A stretch of DNA of 47,523 nt from Phoronis australis (lineage: Eukaryota > Phoronida > Phoronidae): NCBI GenBank assembly GCA_002633005.1, contig NMRA01000005.1, positions 1,019,001 through 1,066,523 of the forward strand. Direction: 5' to 3'. Both the position numbers and the translations under genes were made by a program. This document shows, piece after piece, positions 1 to 10,909 of this stretch; the first letter of the stretch is position 1, and every line of letters begins with the position of its first letter. The notes beneath the pieces are model-generated. The model made no database searches. It had not been told where the DNA came from and saw only the letters and a list, made by a program, of their open reading frames with translations.

Positions 1-410
1 TGGCTTGGTTCAGGTTTTCCAAGACTTATTGGGCCATATGTCTAGCACATCTGTCTGCTAGCTCATCGCCAGTCAGAGTTCATCTCCAGGCATCAGAATA
101 TCTTAGAAGGGGGTGTTGTTGTGGGCGGCAGAGTTTTGCAACAGTCAACCATACTTGCCTTTCGTTGTATTGGGTTTTCTCCCGAAGGGCCAAGTTGAGT
201 GTCAGTACGTTTGCTTTGTTCAAGCTTCAAGTTGTTCCACAACATTCAGCCTCCCACTACTTGAGAGAGGTGCATAGTTGACCTGGTGATATTCATTAGT
301 TCTGGGATCGAGATCCGTTTAGCCAATCTGCTGCGAGGTACTGGTCAAGGGTAGACTGGCGTTAGAAAGCACAGACGTTTGAGTACAGCGGCACTTGAGC
401 ACACGACAAC
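1..410 (+). promoter_or_regulatory. Presumed promoter / 5' leader of the short filamin transcript
   Basis: No coding exon is recognisable here. The stretch lies directly upstream of the ATG at 411. An in-frame TGA at 396-398, five codons before that ATG, prevents the reading frame from continuing upstream. A CCAAT motif is at 323-327; no convincing TATA box was seen. The transcription start cannot be placed from sequence. That this is an internal promoter of a longer filamin gene is an inference; upstream filamin exons would lie left of the window. Confidence 0.35.
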
Positions 411-522
411 ATGTCTTCCAGAAGACGAGGTAGTAAAAAGGTGCAGCTTCAACGCACAAAGTCGGCCAAGTACATCACGACGCCAGGTAAGGGCGTGTTA
501 GGGCACGCTGAAGTTACGATTG
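411..522 (+). CDS. Filamin, candidate alternative first coding exon (short isoform)
   Basis: The exon would encode a short, basic, Ser/Arg/Lys-rich N-terminus beginning MSSRRRGSKK. The ATG at 411 has A at -3 and an in-frame TGA at 396-398. Two good donors are present: CAG|GTAAGG after 486 and TTG|GTGAGT after 522. Both leave phase 1, which is exactly the phase needed by the next filamin exon at 9829, and both restore the expected Gly-Tyr-Gly-Gly. The two choices give proteins of about 598 or 610 residues and differ by 12 residues. The product would lack the actin-binding domain and Ig repeats 1-18, and would enter the filamin fold in the middle of repeat 19. Short filamins without the actin-binding domain are known in animals (for example a C-terminal form from the Drosophila cher gene); this N-terminus is not one I recognise. 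It rests on frame, phase and splice-site logic only, so a separate gene's first exon is not excluded. Confidence 0.5.
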
Positions 523-3500
523 GTGAGTCCTGTTTTTGTGGATGAATAGTTTGGAGGTATGGTAGTGAGGTGAAGGTAGTCTATGACCTTGATTTAGTTC
601 TGATGGTTTAGTAACAAATTGCCCTGGAATGATTTAAAGTAATGGCTCAGAAACATGTCTTGGTAGTTGGACGTCGGTGCTTTTTCTGCTGCTTAGTTGT
701 TGCGCTTTGTTTCGAGTATGATTTCAACGGATTTACAATGAACAATTAGTGTAAAACCCTAATAAAACTATCATCCAAGTTTGTTTCGTAATCTCTAAGG
801 ACAGTAATTTGCAGTGGCAAAGTTTCCTTGATTTCCAACATCAGAACCAAGTCCTGCAAAAAACATCATTTCCTTCACTATGTGATTTCCTTTGGGGAGC
901 ATATTCTGAGCTGGGTTGATCAGTGTAGTACTCCTCAACATATCCCTGAACACACAAACAAGATGTTGGCATGTACCACACCTGGCTCGACAGTGTTTAT
1001 TCTGTTGGGAGGATTTACAGCTGACTTAGTGTGGGGATCCATTGTTGTTATGGTCACGTGGGTTGGGATGGTGTCAATTGGCTCTGGAACAGTCCATTTG
1101 GATGTGGTTGAGTTGGTTTAGTGAAGTTTCTGGGTGTGGGATTTGAGTGGAGCTGCCTGATTCCACAGTCTTATTGGTTAAGAACGTTGGACAGGGTACT
1201 GAAAATATTTCGGTGAAGAAGGAAGAAAGAGACATGAGACATTCCGCCTGTCGTTGTCATGTGATTTGTTGCTTCGGGCGGTTGCTGTGTCGTTCCTGAT
1301 TGACATTAAGTGGAGGAGACTAGTTGAGTTTGGGTCTAACTCTTAGGAAAACATGACACAACGGAAGTTCTCCAGACTCATAACTTTGCCTGAAATATTT
1401 GACTTTAAACAAGCTTGATTGAACTAAATGAATGTTTGAAGCATTGAGACACAGGCACTCCCCGTAGACACTGTAAATTGTACAGATAGGTCTATAAGTG
1501 TATGATGAAGCATTTATACTACTTGGTTTTTGGAAATGGTGAAATGTGGCAAGAGTGGGTGCGGTAGGGAGTCCAGGCACCCTGTCCTCTGTCAGTGGGA
1601 GTGTCCCCCCTCCCCCCACCCACATCGCTCCATTGTCAGACCCCTGTCTGGTCACGGTCTCGCATCAGCACCTGGCTCCATTGAGCTGAACAATTTTGTG
1701 TTTAGATGTTTTGTGTCTTATACACTATACCACAAAGCAGTCAGACAAAATGCCTTATCATGGTCTGTTAACAACAGAAATGACTGGTAATAACCATCAA
1801 GGCCGCACTTTGCACAACGGCTCGGCCACCTTTCGAACTTTCCTGTTTAGAATATCTCCAACCCTATTCACAAAAATTGACCGTTTTTATAATATTTCGC
1901 TTGTGTCTAGCAAAATACCTTATCTTCATTCTCGGGGAACTTCAAATGCAAAATATATACTGCGTAGCGAGAAGAGAACGATGTAGCAGAACCACCTTGG
2001 AACCGCACAACCGCCTGGATATTTGTTTACTACTTATCCAAGGTTATAGGTTAAATGGCTTTCAATTAAATCGAATCTCCCGGCTGGTACAAAACAGCTT
2101 TGTATACCCTCAGTCCTTTCGTGCAAAAAGTCGCCATAATATTGAGCCAACGAGGTGTACTTATGATAGAATGGCGTCAGGGGAAAACAAAGACAAAATG
2201 TAGTTTTGTTCCTAAGGGAGTTGTGCGTCTACATGCATACGACCGTTGGCGTTGATAACGAATGCTATGAGTCGCCTCAGGTCTCTGTGGTCATGAACAC
2301 AGAAAGTTGTGAAAAGAGATAAATCCTCACCCTAATTCCTTAATTCAATTAATACGTTGACATACCGTATGTTTTGCGAGTTGATTTGTCATAGAAACAA
2401 AACGAACAGTTCCTATCAGCTTTTTTTAGGTAACTTGTGAAGTTTTCATTTAAAAAAGGTTTCATTAAAATCGACCGAGGGGTTATTTTGCTATGAATGC
2501 ACCTTTCTTAAAAGTGAGAGTTTGACTTAAATGGTTTTTACGTAAAAATAATAATGGAACATAAATACAAAAAGGATATTTATATTTCCTGGTCTTTGTT
2601 CTTTCAGAAAATATGTACTTCTACTAGTTGACAAAGCTTAGTTTTTTTTTGACATACGAGTTAGAATGGAGGCTACTAAAAAGGTTGGAGATTAACTTAT
2701 TTAGTCTATCTGAGTTTTCGGTGACCAGGGGAGACTACTCTGGGCATTGAATTAGGCTTCCGCCCAGCCGTCGTGACGAGGAATTACCAGTTATTTTGTC
2801 CGAATGCTTTCGGCTTGTACTTCACGTGAACACGCCTTGGCTGTGCTTAACTCTTGTAACATTTACTGTACACATTGTAGTAATGGTGTCAGGAAGGTGT
2901 TACTTGGATTGCTGTAAACTAACAGAAGGGACTAACTGTTACCATATGCAGACTCAATGGGTTTTATCTCCCTTGTGTATCTTTCTGCATCTCTGTCATA
3001 ACATGGTAATTTGGAGCACCTCTGGAAACTGATAAGCTCATCAAAGACTATGTCTTTTGGCTCTGTGGTGTCTCAGTCTGACTTGAGAGGATCCCAGCTT
3101 AATGAGATTGGTTGTAGGCATTGTAAATGTGGTTTGAATTTGGGTAAACTAAGAAATCTTGGCTGCAATATATTCTGGAGGGTGTTGTAATGTATGAGGT
3201 GTGTGGTGCTGGGTGTGTGTGTGGAGCAAAGTGGGTAATTAAGCTTTTGTGTCGGCCCAGTTTAAGGTTCTGTGGGGGGTGGTTCAGGTCCCCTCCCCTA
3301 AGGAAGTGTAACCGAAAATTTCCCAACAGTGAATATTAAAATGCGATTTAAAATGATGTGAATTAAAATGACGTTACCAGGGTGAGTAAGCTTGCATGGA
3401 AAATTTTGTAATACTCTGCTTCACTCAAGTGCTTGCGATTTTATCCAATTTTAGATAAAATTCATGGGAAATTATTGACATATGCAGCAGTTGATTAAAT

Positions 3501-3836
3501 GTATGCTGTAGTGGTTCATAGCTTCTTAGAATTAATGGAGTTAGTGGAAAAGGCTGGAATGGAACTTTTTGATGGCAGCTGAATATCCTGAAAGTCCTGG
3601 GGTTGGTGCTTTCTGGAGTTTTGGTGCTCATTTCTTTTGATTTATGTGTTTCCCACACTTTCCTTTCCTCTGATGTGAGAATATGGTAAAGCTGAACTAA
3701 CTTGGGTATTGTATGTTTATACTTTGTATCCAATGAAAGGCATGTTCACTGTATGTGTAAGGAGGTAGTGACTATATGTACTGGATGAAAAAAAAAATGA
3801 CTATTAAAAAACACATTGAAATTTAAAGTGGTAATT

Positions 3837-4081
3837 AGGGCTTGGAATTTTCCTCTTTTAAGAGGATTTCCTCTTTTTGGGGTTTCGATTTCCTCTTATT
3901 TGATTTCCGGTTTCCTTTGCGTCGTCACTTTTTTATCATCATTTTGACTTAAGTCATACAAAAATGTTTATGTCAGGAAAATCTTACAACACAACAGATA
4001 TTTCTGTCACATAAGTCTATTTGTGGAAGAATACGTCACCTGGAAAATTTTCCTCTTTTGTCATTGGTCATTCCAAGCCCT
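3837..4081. mobile_element. Short inverted-repeat element (AGGGCTTGGAAT family), copy 1
   Basis: The 245-bp stretch is bounded by AGGGCTTGGAAT (3837-3848) and its exact reverse complement ATTCCAAGCCCT (4070-4081). The interior is rich in TTTCCTCTTTT tracts. It has no coding capacity. Two related copies lie at 19745-20231 and 20661-20832 in reverse orientation, one sharing a run of about 29 bases with a single mismatch around CCACAAATAGACTTATGTGA. No clear target-site duplication was seen. It behaves like a MITE but is not assigned to a superfamily. Confidence 0.7.
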
Positions 4082-5254
4082 GGGTTATAAACACACCGCC
4101 TCTCGTCAAAGAAACTTATGAGTTTGAAGACCTGATCCTTCAGTCTATGAGGTAGCTCATTCTATCTAACCAACATTGGGAATGTTTTCAAGGAACAACA
4201 GTTATCCCCATGCCAAAAGATCATGCCTACTCAGAATAAGTAACAACTTGAGACCAGTTCTGTAACCATATTGGTAGTCTGAGAATTATTTTTTGCTGTA
4301 AGGTAGGTTTATAGTTGGCTTTTATGTTTAGTTTAGTTGATAGCCGACACTGCTCCTGTTGCTGGTGCAGTTCGTTCTGGCACCATAACTAATGAAACGT
4401 GACATTGAAGAGTTTACCAATACTTTCCTCGTTACATTTGCTAACGATCTGCAGAGCATTTAGCCCAACTAAATTTGTTTACCTCTGTGCTGCTCAGCTT
4501 GACGTCATAAATTTATGGCATTTGCTAAGTAGTATATCTACAAATGACATTTAATCCATGTTCTGCAGTATGTAGACGTGGCAATTTGTTTCAAGAGGGG
4601 GGAATATTATAGCCTGTTGTTTAGTTAGGTTGTATGTGGTGTGTGTGTTTTGTGACGTCAGTTTGCATTTTGGTATACTCAATATTACCTGTGATTGTAA
4701 GTTGGTTAGGGTAGTCGGTCTGCTAACTGCGTGTAAGGAATACATCTCATTACAGCATTCAAATACCTGGCTGTTTTAAATGGTGTGGTTTCCAGCCATC
4801 CATTCTCAATCAAAAGTTTTATCAGGCAAACCATCTGGTAGTGATAAATTTCCAGCATTTAGGATAGTCATTGTGTCTGTAGCTGTTTTTACACAAGGAA
4901 CAGTTGGTACGAGTAGTCATGGTACGTCTTACTCCACTTAAGCCAAATTTACATGACCAATTGCAAACTGGATCAACGCAAGCCAAGTCATTTGCATAAA
5001 GACTGTCTGCGCAGGTTCGCATAAACAATAGGGAACGTCCAAACCACGTGGAATGCCAGTGGATCACTCGTACATACGTTATTGAGCAAGTGCATTGAAA
5101 GATGATTCATTTCCACCCTGCCCCACTGAGTAAATGTGACGTGTAGTTGACACTAGAGCAACTCGCTCTACTTATCGAACCCGTGTCAAAATTGGACGCG
5201 GCAGTGTCAACTTGCTCTTTGTCAGTGACGTTTACACACACACTTGCACCTGAT

Positions 5255-5396
5255 CAGCTGTTCGCATGTAGGCGCAGCCAACCGCCTTTTGGCATTTGAA
5301 CGTAGGGCCTACGCACCGTAAGTTACATTCATTGCACAAGGTGATGCGGTGTGCTTTGGGCGCCTACTTACCTCTAATTCTACCACTACAGCACTG
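5255..5396. mobile_element. hAT-like MITE remnant related to the element at 32047
   Basis: The right end carries CCACTACAGCACTG (5383-5396), identical to the inverted repeat of the element at 32047-32500. The preceding sequence (CAAGGTGATGCGGTG and onward) and the GTAGGCGC...GCCAACCGCC block near the left end also match it. The left inverted repeat is degraded (CAGCTGT) and no 8-bp duplication is visible, so this is a shorter, older or internally deleted copy. Confidence 0.6.
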
Positions 5397-5599
5397 TTCA
5401 TTACTTAAACCAATGAGAAGCCATGATAAACAACATTCCACAGTGCTACCTTTCATAGCACTGTGAAAGAGTGTATGCAATTCACAGTATAGACTCTTTG
5501 CTGGCTTTGGAAGGATGAATGATCAAAATCCATGTACAGGCCGGGTAATTAGCATTAAAAACACCAACTCAAGTGATGGCAGGGAAACGAGGCTAAACT

Positions 5600-6180
5600 C
5601 CTGGATTTGAAGCATTGTGGTTATTCCAAGCAGGCCTTTATGCAGCATACGTCCTGGGCGTCCAAATGGACGCCCTAGCACTAGTATGGAGCTCTGGCAA
5701 GGATGCCCAATGTATCATTTGGATGCCCACTGTCAATAGGAACCTTTCAAGTTTGGACACACACATTGTAATGATTTCTAGGTAGCCTATGAAGGCTCAG
5801 TGAGGGCTCTTTTTTCAAAGCAGGAAGAAATATACAATGTATATACAAAGTATATACAATGTTGCTATGCTCACACTTGGTTGATAGCATTGTAAAGTCT
5901 TGGTCTACACTATTTTTTTGTTAAAAATGCTCACTACAGAAGGCTGTTTTGTAAACTTAGATGTAAAAACCTTGGTCTATGCATTTTTTTGTAAAAAAAA
6001 TCTGTGTGTTTGGGGGTATTATTGGGGGTGGGGGGTTACGCTTCGGAATTATGGACGCCCTGGAATATTGGGAACCCCATTTTGGACACCCTATTTTCGA
6101 AATCCTGGATAAAGGCCTGATTCCAAGGGCACATTTGAAGCATTGTGGGTATGCCACAAGGGCACATTGGAATTATGGGA
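5600..6180. repeat. Low-order direct repeats in filamin intron 1
   Basis: Several motifs occur twice in the same orientation. ATTTGAAGCATTGTGG is found near 5606 and 6132, CTTGGTCTAYRC followed by a T-run and a following A-rich run is found near 5899 and 5971, and TGGACGCCCT is found near 5668 and 6053. A TATATACAA triplet array lies at 5830-5862. The block looks like an internally duplicated, decayed repeat of unknown family. It overlaps short open frames that I do not regard as genes. Confidence 0.45.
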
Positions 6181-7378
6181 TATCCCTGTTATCCCAAGTA
6201 CAAGGCAGTGACATTCTGTTATGTGGAGTGGGCTCTGGTTGTACAGCTACATATATAGGTTGAACATGTGGATCCTTGAATGTCTTTCATATTACAAATG
6301 TTTAGCTGACCTCTGTACACACACATACATACACACTTGATTAGTTGATGAGTGATGAACACCTGTGTACAAGTGACTGCTGTGATACATAGGGGCAGGT
6401 TAGGGATGCATCTTGATTGTGTTACTAGGAATTAGGAAGATGTTGAGATTGATACTTGCTAATAAACTGTTTGCCTTGTTTGGATAGGCTCGATTAAAAT
6501 GGTTCAGTGCCAGGTCAATACTGTACTTATCAATTCTGGGTAATTCGTAAAAAAAATTGGGGGGAGTTAGTTCCAGGCAGATTTCAAATTTGAATGCTTG
6601 ACGATGCCAGATTGATTGACAAGTGCATACGATACAAAGTTGTTTTTGTGGTGCTGTCTAGTAGAACAGTCCAGTATTCTTTTGTTATTACAACAGCTTT
6701 TGTCAGACTGAAGTAGTGTACTGCAGTACTTTGTGGTCTGATTGCTTGAATAATGTAGGAATGCAGATTTTTTCACAATAAGTGAAGCGCTACCCATGGC
6801 ACTTGTCGTGGTGATTCAGTACCATGTAAGTTGGGCTTACCTATGTGTAATTATGTAACCACCTACTTCTGAAGCAGCTGACATGCAATGTCTGTGGGAT
6901 AGATTTAGAGTGATGTAGTGGGGAGACTGGAGTTGATGAAGAGTTCAGTTGACGGGGAAGGAATTTATATGCATCCTATTCAGAAAAGGCACGGTAGAAG
7001 TTCCTTTGTTTGGGACAGTTTCTAAAGTTAGGGACTCTTTACATTCAAACCAGAATTGAATTTTCTTAAAATTTCTTAAAAATGGAAAATACGTCTGGTA
7101 GTTCATAAAATAGTTGAATTTAGCGGCCTGGAATTTGGGACAGCCAGTATCGCACGTTTCTAAAACTTGGTACTAGCTCCAACCGTGAGCAAAATAGTTG
7201 AGTTGTCATTGTCCTAAACTGGTGAATATTTATCCTAGTATGTGTTTGTTCTTATGGCAATAACCATGTGAGATCAGGCTCAGTGATTGTTTGTAAGTGT
7301 TCTGTTAAGCAGACCATGTGATTTATTTGTACCACGTATTATTTATTGTGTTTAAATAGTCATTGAGGTGCAAAAAAC

Positions 7379-7411
7379 AGTAAAATGGAAGTTTGATGCT
7401 TCCATTTTACT
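7379..7411. repeat. Perfect 13-bp hairpin
   Basis: AGTAAAATGGAAG (7379-7391) and its exact reverse complement (7399-7411) are separated by seven bases. The stem is too short and too AT-rich to call a microRNA. It resembles the inverted micro-duplications seen elsewhere in the window. Confidence 0.6.
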
Positions 7412-7989
7412 ACATACTACATCTCCCCTGAAATTAACATTCATTGAAGATGTTATTCATTGTTAAATGTAATGAAACTAATTTACAAGACCAAAATGCG
7501 GCCTGTCAAATTGAAGCGTCAACATGCCATGTGCTTCTATTTCCACCAACACTATGATCAGTGAATTAATTATCGGATAGAGTTGATGCTTATCGTTTAG
7601 TGTACACTTTACCTTTTACAAAGCCCAGCTCTGACACTGACCGACAGTTGGTTTGGCTTCAAAAATACACGGGACAGGCTGACATATATGGTGTTAGAAA
7701 TCTGCCTAAATATAGACCAGGCTGGTGTGTTTTATATGTAACACTATCTGTCAGAGGTTGGTCTGTGGTTAATAATACACCATCCACAGAACCTGTGTCC
7801 AAAGTCACCGCCACGCCTTGTGAGAGATGCTTGAAAGAGCTAGTTACTGGGTTCGTTCGTTGTATGCTTTTTGCCAGAGATCAAATTGAAGATAAGGCGT
7901 TGACTTCAAGGCAATTAATTCTGTGTGTTAAAGCTGCATTTTAAGGTGTTTAGCTGGCTTGAAGAGAAAATCAGATGTCTTTTCCTCTC

Positions 7990-8060
7990 TTAAAATCGGT
8001 CTTCTATTATTCCTTACTGTGATGGCATTCTGTTCTATTACTAACTCCAGCCACAGGCAA
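7990..8060. repeat. Dispersed repeat B, copy 1 (diverged)
   Basis: The stretch shares the order TAAAATCGGT, TATTATTCCTTACTGTGATGG and then an AT-rich tail with 14359-14460 and 39431-39560. All copies are on the + strand and diverged. The family is not recognised. Confidence 0.45.
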
Positions 8061-8944
8061 TTTGTTGCTTCGAGTCGCTGATGGTTTCGGTCCAATTATG
8101 ATTACGGATATTACGAGACCGAGACCGCATTTCTAAAGGTAAAGTGCTATTTATTTAGCCATCCAGACGCAGCTTTAGTTAGGTGTGTAAACCTGTGTGG
8201 CAAAATTTCCCTGTGATTCAGGAGAATAGTTTAAATTCGGGATTTTTCCACAAGTACTGATGATGCTAACAATGCTAATAAATGACCTGCCAAACTGAAT
8301 TATTTAACCTACCCCAATGCAGGCATTCGTTTTTGCCTTTGCTTTAAGGACAAGTCATAATGAAGCTGATTTTGAAATGAATATAGCTTGAAGCAAATCG
8401 AAGTTTATTTGTTTCAGTTTCTGTACATAGACGTGTCACTACTTATCAAGGAATAATGTAAAACAATGCAATGCCCATTAAATTCCACTTGAGTGGAGTG
8501 GAGAGGTGCAGTCGGGGTAAATGTACCCCTTGGTATAAGTATGGATATATAACAAGTATAAATTTGGAAATAGATTATTCCACTTTTCTGTCAAATTGGG
8601 TCTTACATTGAAGAATGTCTGCCAGAGATTTGTATATGTCTGATTACAGTGCCACCTAATGGTCAGTGAACTGGCTTGTGTAAGCACTCATAAATCACTT
8701 GTCAGGAGTGACTAACGTAACGCCCTGGGTTAGAGGCCAATGATCTCCCCTGCTTAGCTTTCATAAACTTTAAGTTTAGGGGTGCCATTTACTACAGGAC
8801 ATTAAATAAATAAAGGTTCACCAGATGTTAACAAGGTGGGAACAGGTAAAAGATTCAAGGGTGCTCTGAGAGAGAGCAACCTTGATTTTCGAAGAAATAT
8901 TTTTGGGTAAATCCTTGAAGCGGTCTGCCGGCATCGTTTATGTC

Positions 8945-9149
8945 AGGGTCCGTTTGCATGAAAGTCGCACACGGGGACTCGTCAAAGTTCCCTAAGTCCT
9001 CGACGTATTAGTGTCGCTCCCATCGTCTCATCTTTATTATGACCTGCTCCTCATCAGTGTTTTCAAAAGTCCACAAATACGCACTAGATTAAGGGAACTT
9101 TGGCGAGTCTCTATTTAGGACTATTTCATGCAGTCGCGCACAGGCCCCT
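8945..9149. mobile_element. Long-inverted-repeat MITE
   Basis: The left part (AGGGTCCGTTTGCATGAAA, then GGACTCGTCAAAGTTCCCTAA) is matched in reverse complement by the right part (TTAAGGGAACTTTGGCGAGTC, then TTTCATGCAGTC and GGCCCCT). Arms are about 55-65 bases and imperfect, around an unrelated centre. Such a structure is typical of a foldback or MITE-type element. No target duplication was identified. Confidence 0.6.
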
Positions 9150-9828
9150 GCCCATCTTAAATCTGCATGTGTTTACTCCCCGTTTTCATGAGGTTCGATA
9201 TGCATTTTCTTTACAAATTCCATGTTATGTTTTCAGTTTGGGTTTTCTAGAAGTTTCCTACAGAACATTACATTAAGGCTTTTATTGAAAAATATATTTT
9301 CTACTAAATACTATTTTGGCAGTGTTTGGTATCAAGAACCGCAGTATTTGTAGTGGACAAAAACTGAATATACATGGGACTGGCCTCGAGAGGTTGGTCA
9401 ACAGTATGACTGTTCACGTGGTGGGAATTGGCGGTTGCAGGCCTAGCAACTAGGTGGAGCTACTGCATCACCATGCACTGTTTGTGTGCCTTTAAGGAAG
9501 ACCAACGTGACTTTAAATGAATGTCCTACCATAGTGTGTGTGTGTGCGTGTGCGTACATTTGTGTTCCTATGTCATGTACTTATGTGTCGTGTGTGTTGG
9601 AGGGAGACTAAATACAGTCATCTAAACGTCTACAAACTTGATTTCTTGAATTGTTATTTTTTACAATTGGAAATCCAACACTTGCAACAGTATTTCTTCC
9701 AAATGCAGAAGTCAGTAATTAATGTTATTCTCTCGCCTTGAACTCATAAAGTCCATACGTTGGTGTATAATGGAAATCAATATTTTTGATAATCTTACTA
9801 ACTCCAAACGTGCATTCGTCTTTCACAG

Positions 9829-9981
9829 GTTATGGTGGCTTGAGTCTATCCATCGAGGGGCCTAGTAAAGCTGATATTGAGTGTAACGATAATGAAGATG
9901 GCACTTGTCTGGTTAGTTACAAACCCACAGAGCCTGGCACATACATCATTAATATCAAGTTCGCTGATGAACATGTCCCAG
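9829..9981 (+). CDS. Filamin exon: second half of Ig repeat 19
   Basis: The exon follows a TTTCACAG acceptor and ends at a CCAG|GTAAGA donor, phase 1 at both ends. It encodes [13 protein letters not shown] and then the FADEHVPG end of an Ig-like filamin repeat. This matches human FLNA repeat 19, both in residues and in the boundary after the Gly of the DAGYGG motif (recalled, not aligned by program). It is the first exon with unmistakable filamin sequence in the window. Confidence 0.93.
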
Positions 9982-10043
9982 GTAAGATTATACAGCAACT
10001 CGTGTCCTGAAGTGTGTATTCAATCATCAACATGTCTTGTGTG

Positions 10044-10470
10044 TGTCTTTAGTCCCGTTTAGACTTCAACTTTTGGCCCGGCGCAACTGACACAGGGCAA
10101 ATTGATCAGAGTCAAGCGTCCGTTTACACACACAACTCACGAACTGGGGCAAGACGGAAATTGTAGACTGGAGAGTGGATCACACATGCGTAGGTTTACG
10201 AATGACGGGAGTTGAAGAGACAGAGAACCTGTATTTAGGTCATTTCACAAGCGCAGTAGAGATGATCCTTTCCGCCTTGCCCCAGTTTCGTGTTTAGACA
10301 CATAATTGACATGGAGTATGATGTTCTAGCGCAAATTGCTCACCTCACAAGCGGGTGGCAAAAGTTGTCACCGCAGTGTCAATTTGCTCCAGTTCAGTCC
10401 CGTTTACATACATACTTGCGCTGGAACAACTCGTTCCGTGTCAGCTGATCCGTGTCAACTTTTCTGCCTT
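10044..10470. repeat. Dispersed repeat in filamin intron, related to 5110-5260
   Basis: The motif CCGTTTAYACAYACA recurs at about 10110 and 10397 here and as CGTTTACACACACAC at about 5229. The preceding GTGTCAAYTTGCTC is shared between about 5208 and 10377. Partial inverted relations exist inside the block. The family is unknown and the boundaries are approximate. Confidence 0.45.
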
Positions 10471-10780
10471 GGATGTATGTTGTGCAACACTTATTGTTGA
10501 CAAATGTATGTTTATCTCTCAAGCAAATTGCTTGTTTGGTATGTGGAAAGCAGCGTATACATGTCGCCTGTCCCATTTTAGTTGCCTGAGTGTGTGTCAG
10601 GTTGTAATTCAAAGCAGATTTTTAAGCTCTGGTTCAGTCTTTACATGCATTTTATATTTGAATTATATTTGATCTAAATAATTTCTTCGCAAACAATTGA
10701 AAGGTCATTTTTTTGGAAATTGTGTATGATTTCCTTTATTACATAACTCAGCATCATTTGCCCTGTCTGTCGTTCAACAG

Positions 10781-10909
10781 GAAGTCCATTCACGGTCAAA
10801 ATTGGAGGCGTGTCTGCTGGTCACGTGGTTGAGAAGATCTCACGCCAACAGGAGTGTGTGGACGTGACACACGCAGGCAGTCACTGTGAACTGTCACTCA
10901 AAATACCAG
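10781..10909 (+). CDS. Filamin exon: start of Ig repeat 20
   Basis: The exon starts after TTCAACAG and ends before GTGGGT, phase 1 in and out. It encodes the GSPFTVKI linker strand closing repeat 19 and the first part of repeat 20 up to CELSLKIPG. In vertebrate FLNA the A strand of repeat 20 folds over the ligand face of repeat 21. Here that segment is somewhat diverged and includes two additional cysteines around ECVDVTHAGSHC. Confidence 0.92.

Larger units (their letters stand above)
523..9828 (+). other. Large first intron of the short filamin transcript (9.3 kb)
   Basis: No convincing exon was found. The open frames here are short and show no domain. The intron holds several repeats listed separately: an inverted-repeat element (3837-4081), a hAT-like remnant (5255-5396), low-order direct repeats (5600-6180), a perfect 13-bp hairpin (7379-7411), a dispersed repeat (7990-8060) and a long-inverted-repeat element (8945-9149). 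A (GT)n-rich tract lies near 9534-9556. If longer filamin isoforms exist, the true intron splitting repeat 19 may begin left of the window and include 1-9828. Confidence 0.5.

Noticed and set aside
7600-7944. 114-aa open frame in filamin intron 1
   Set aside because: It begins with GTG, not a normal eukaryotic start, has no domain or splice context, and lies amid repeats.
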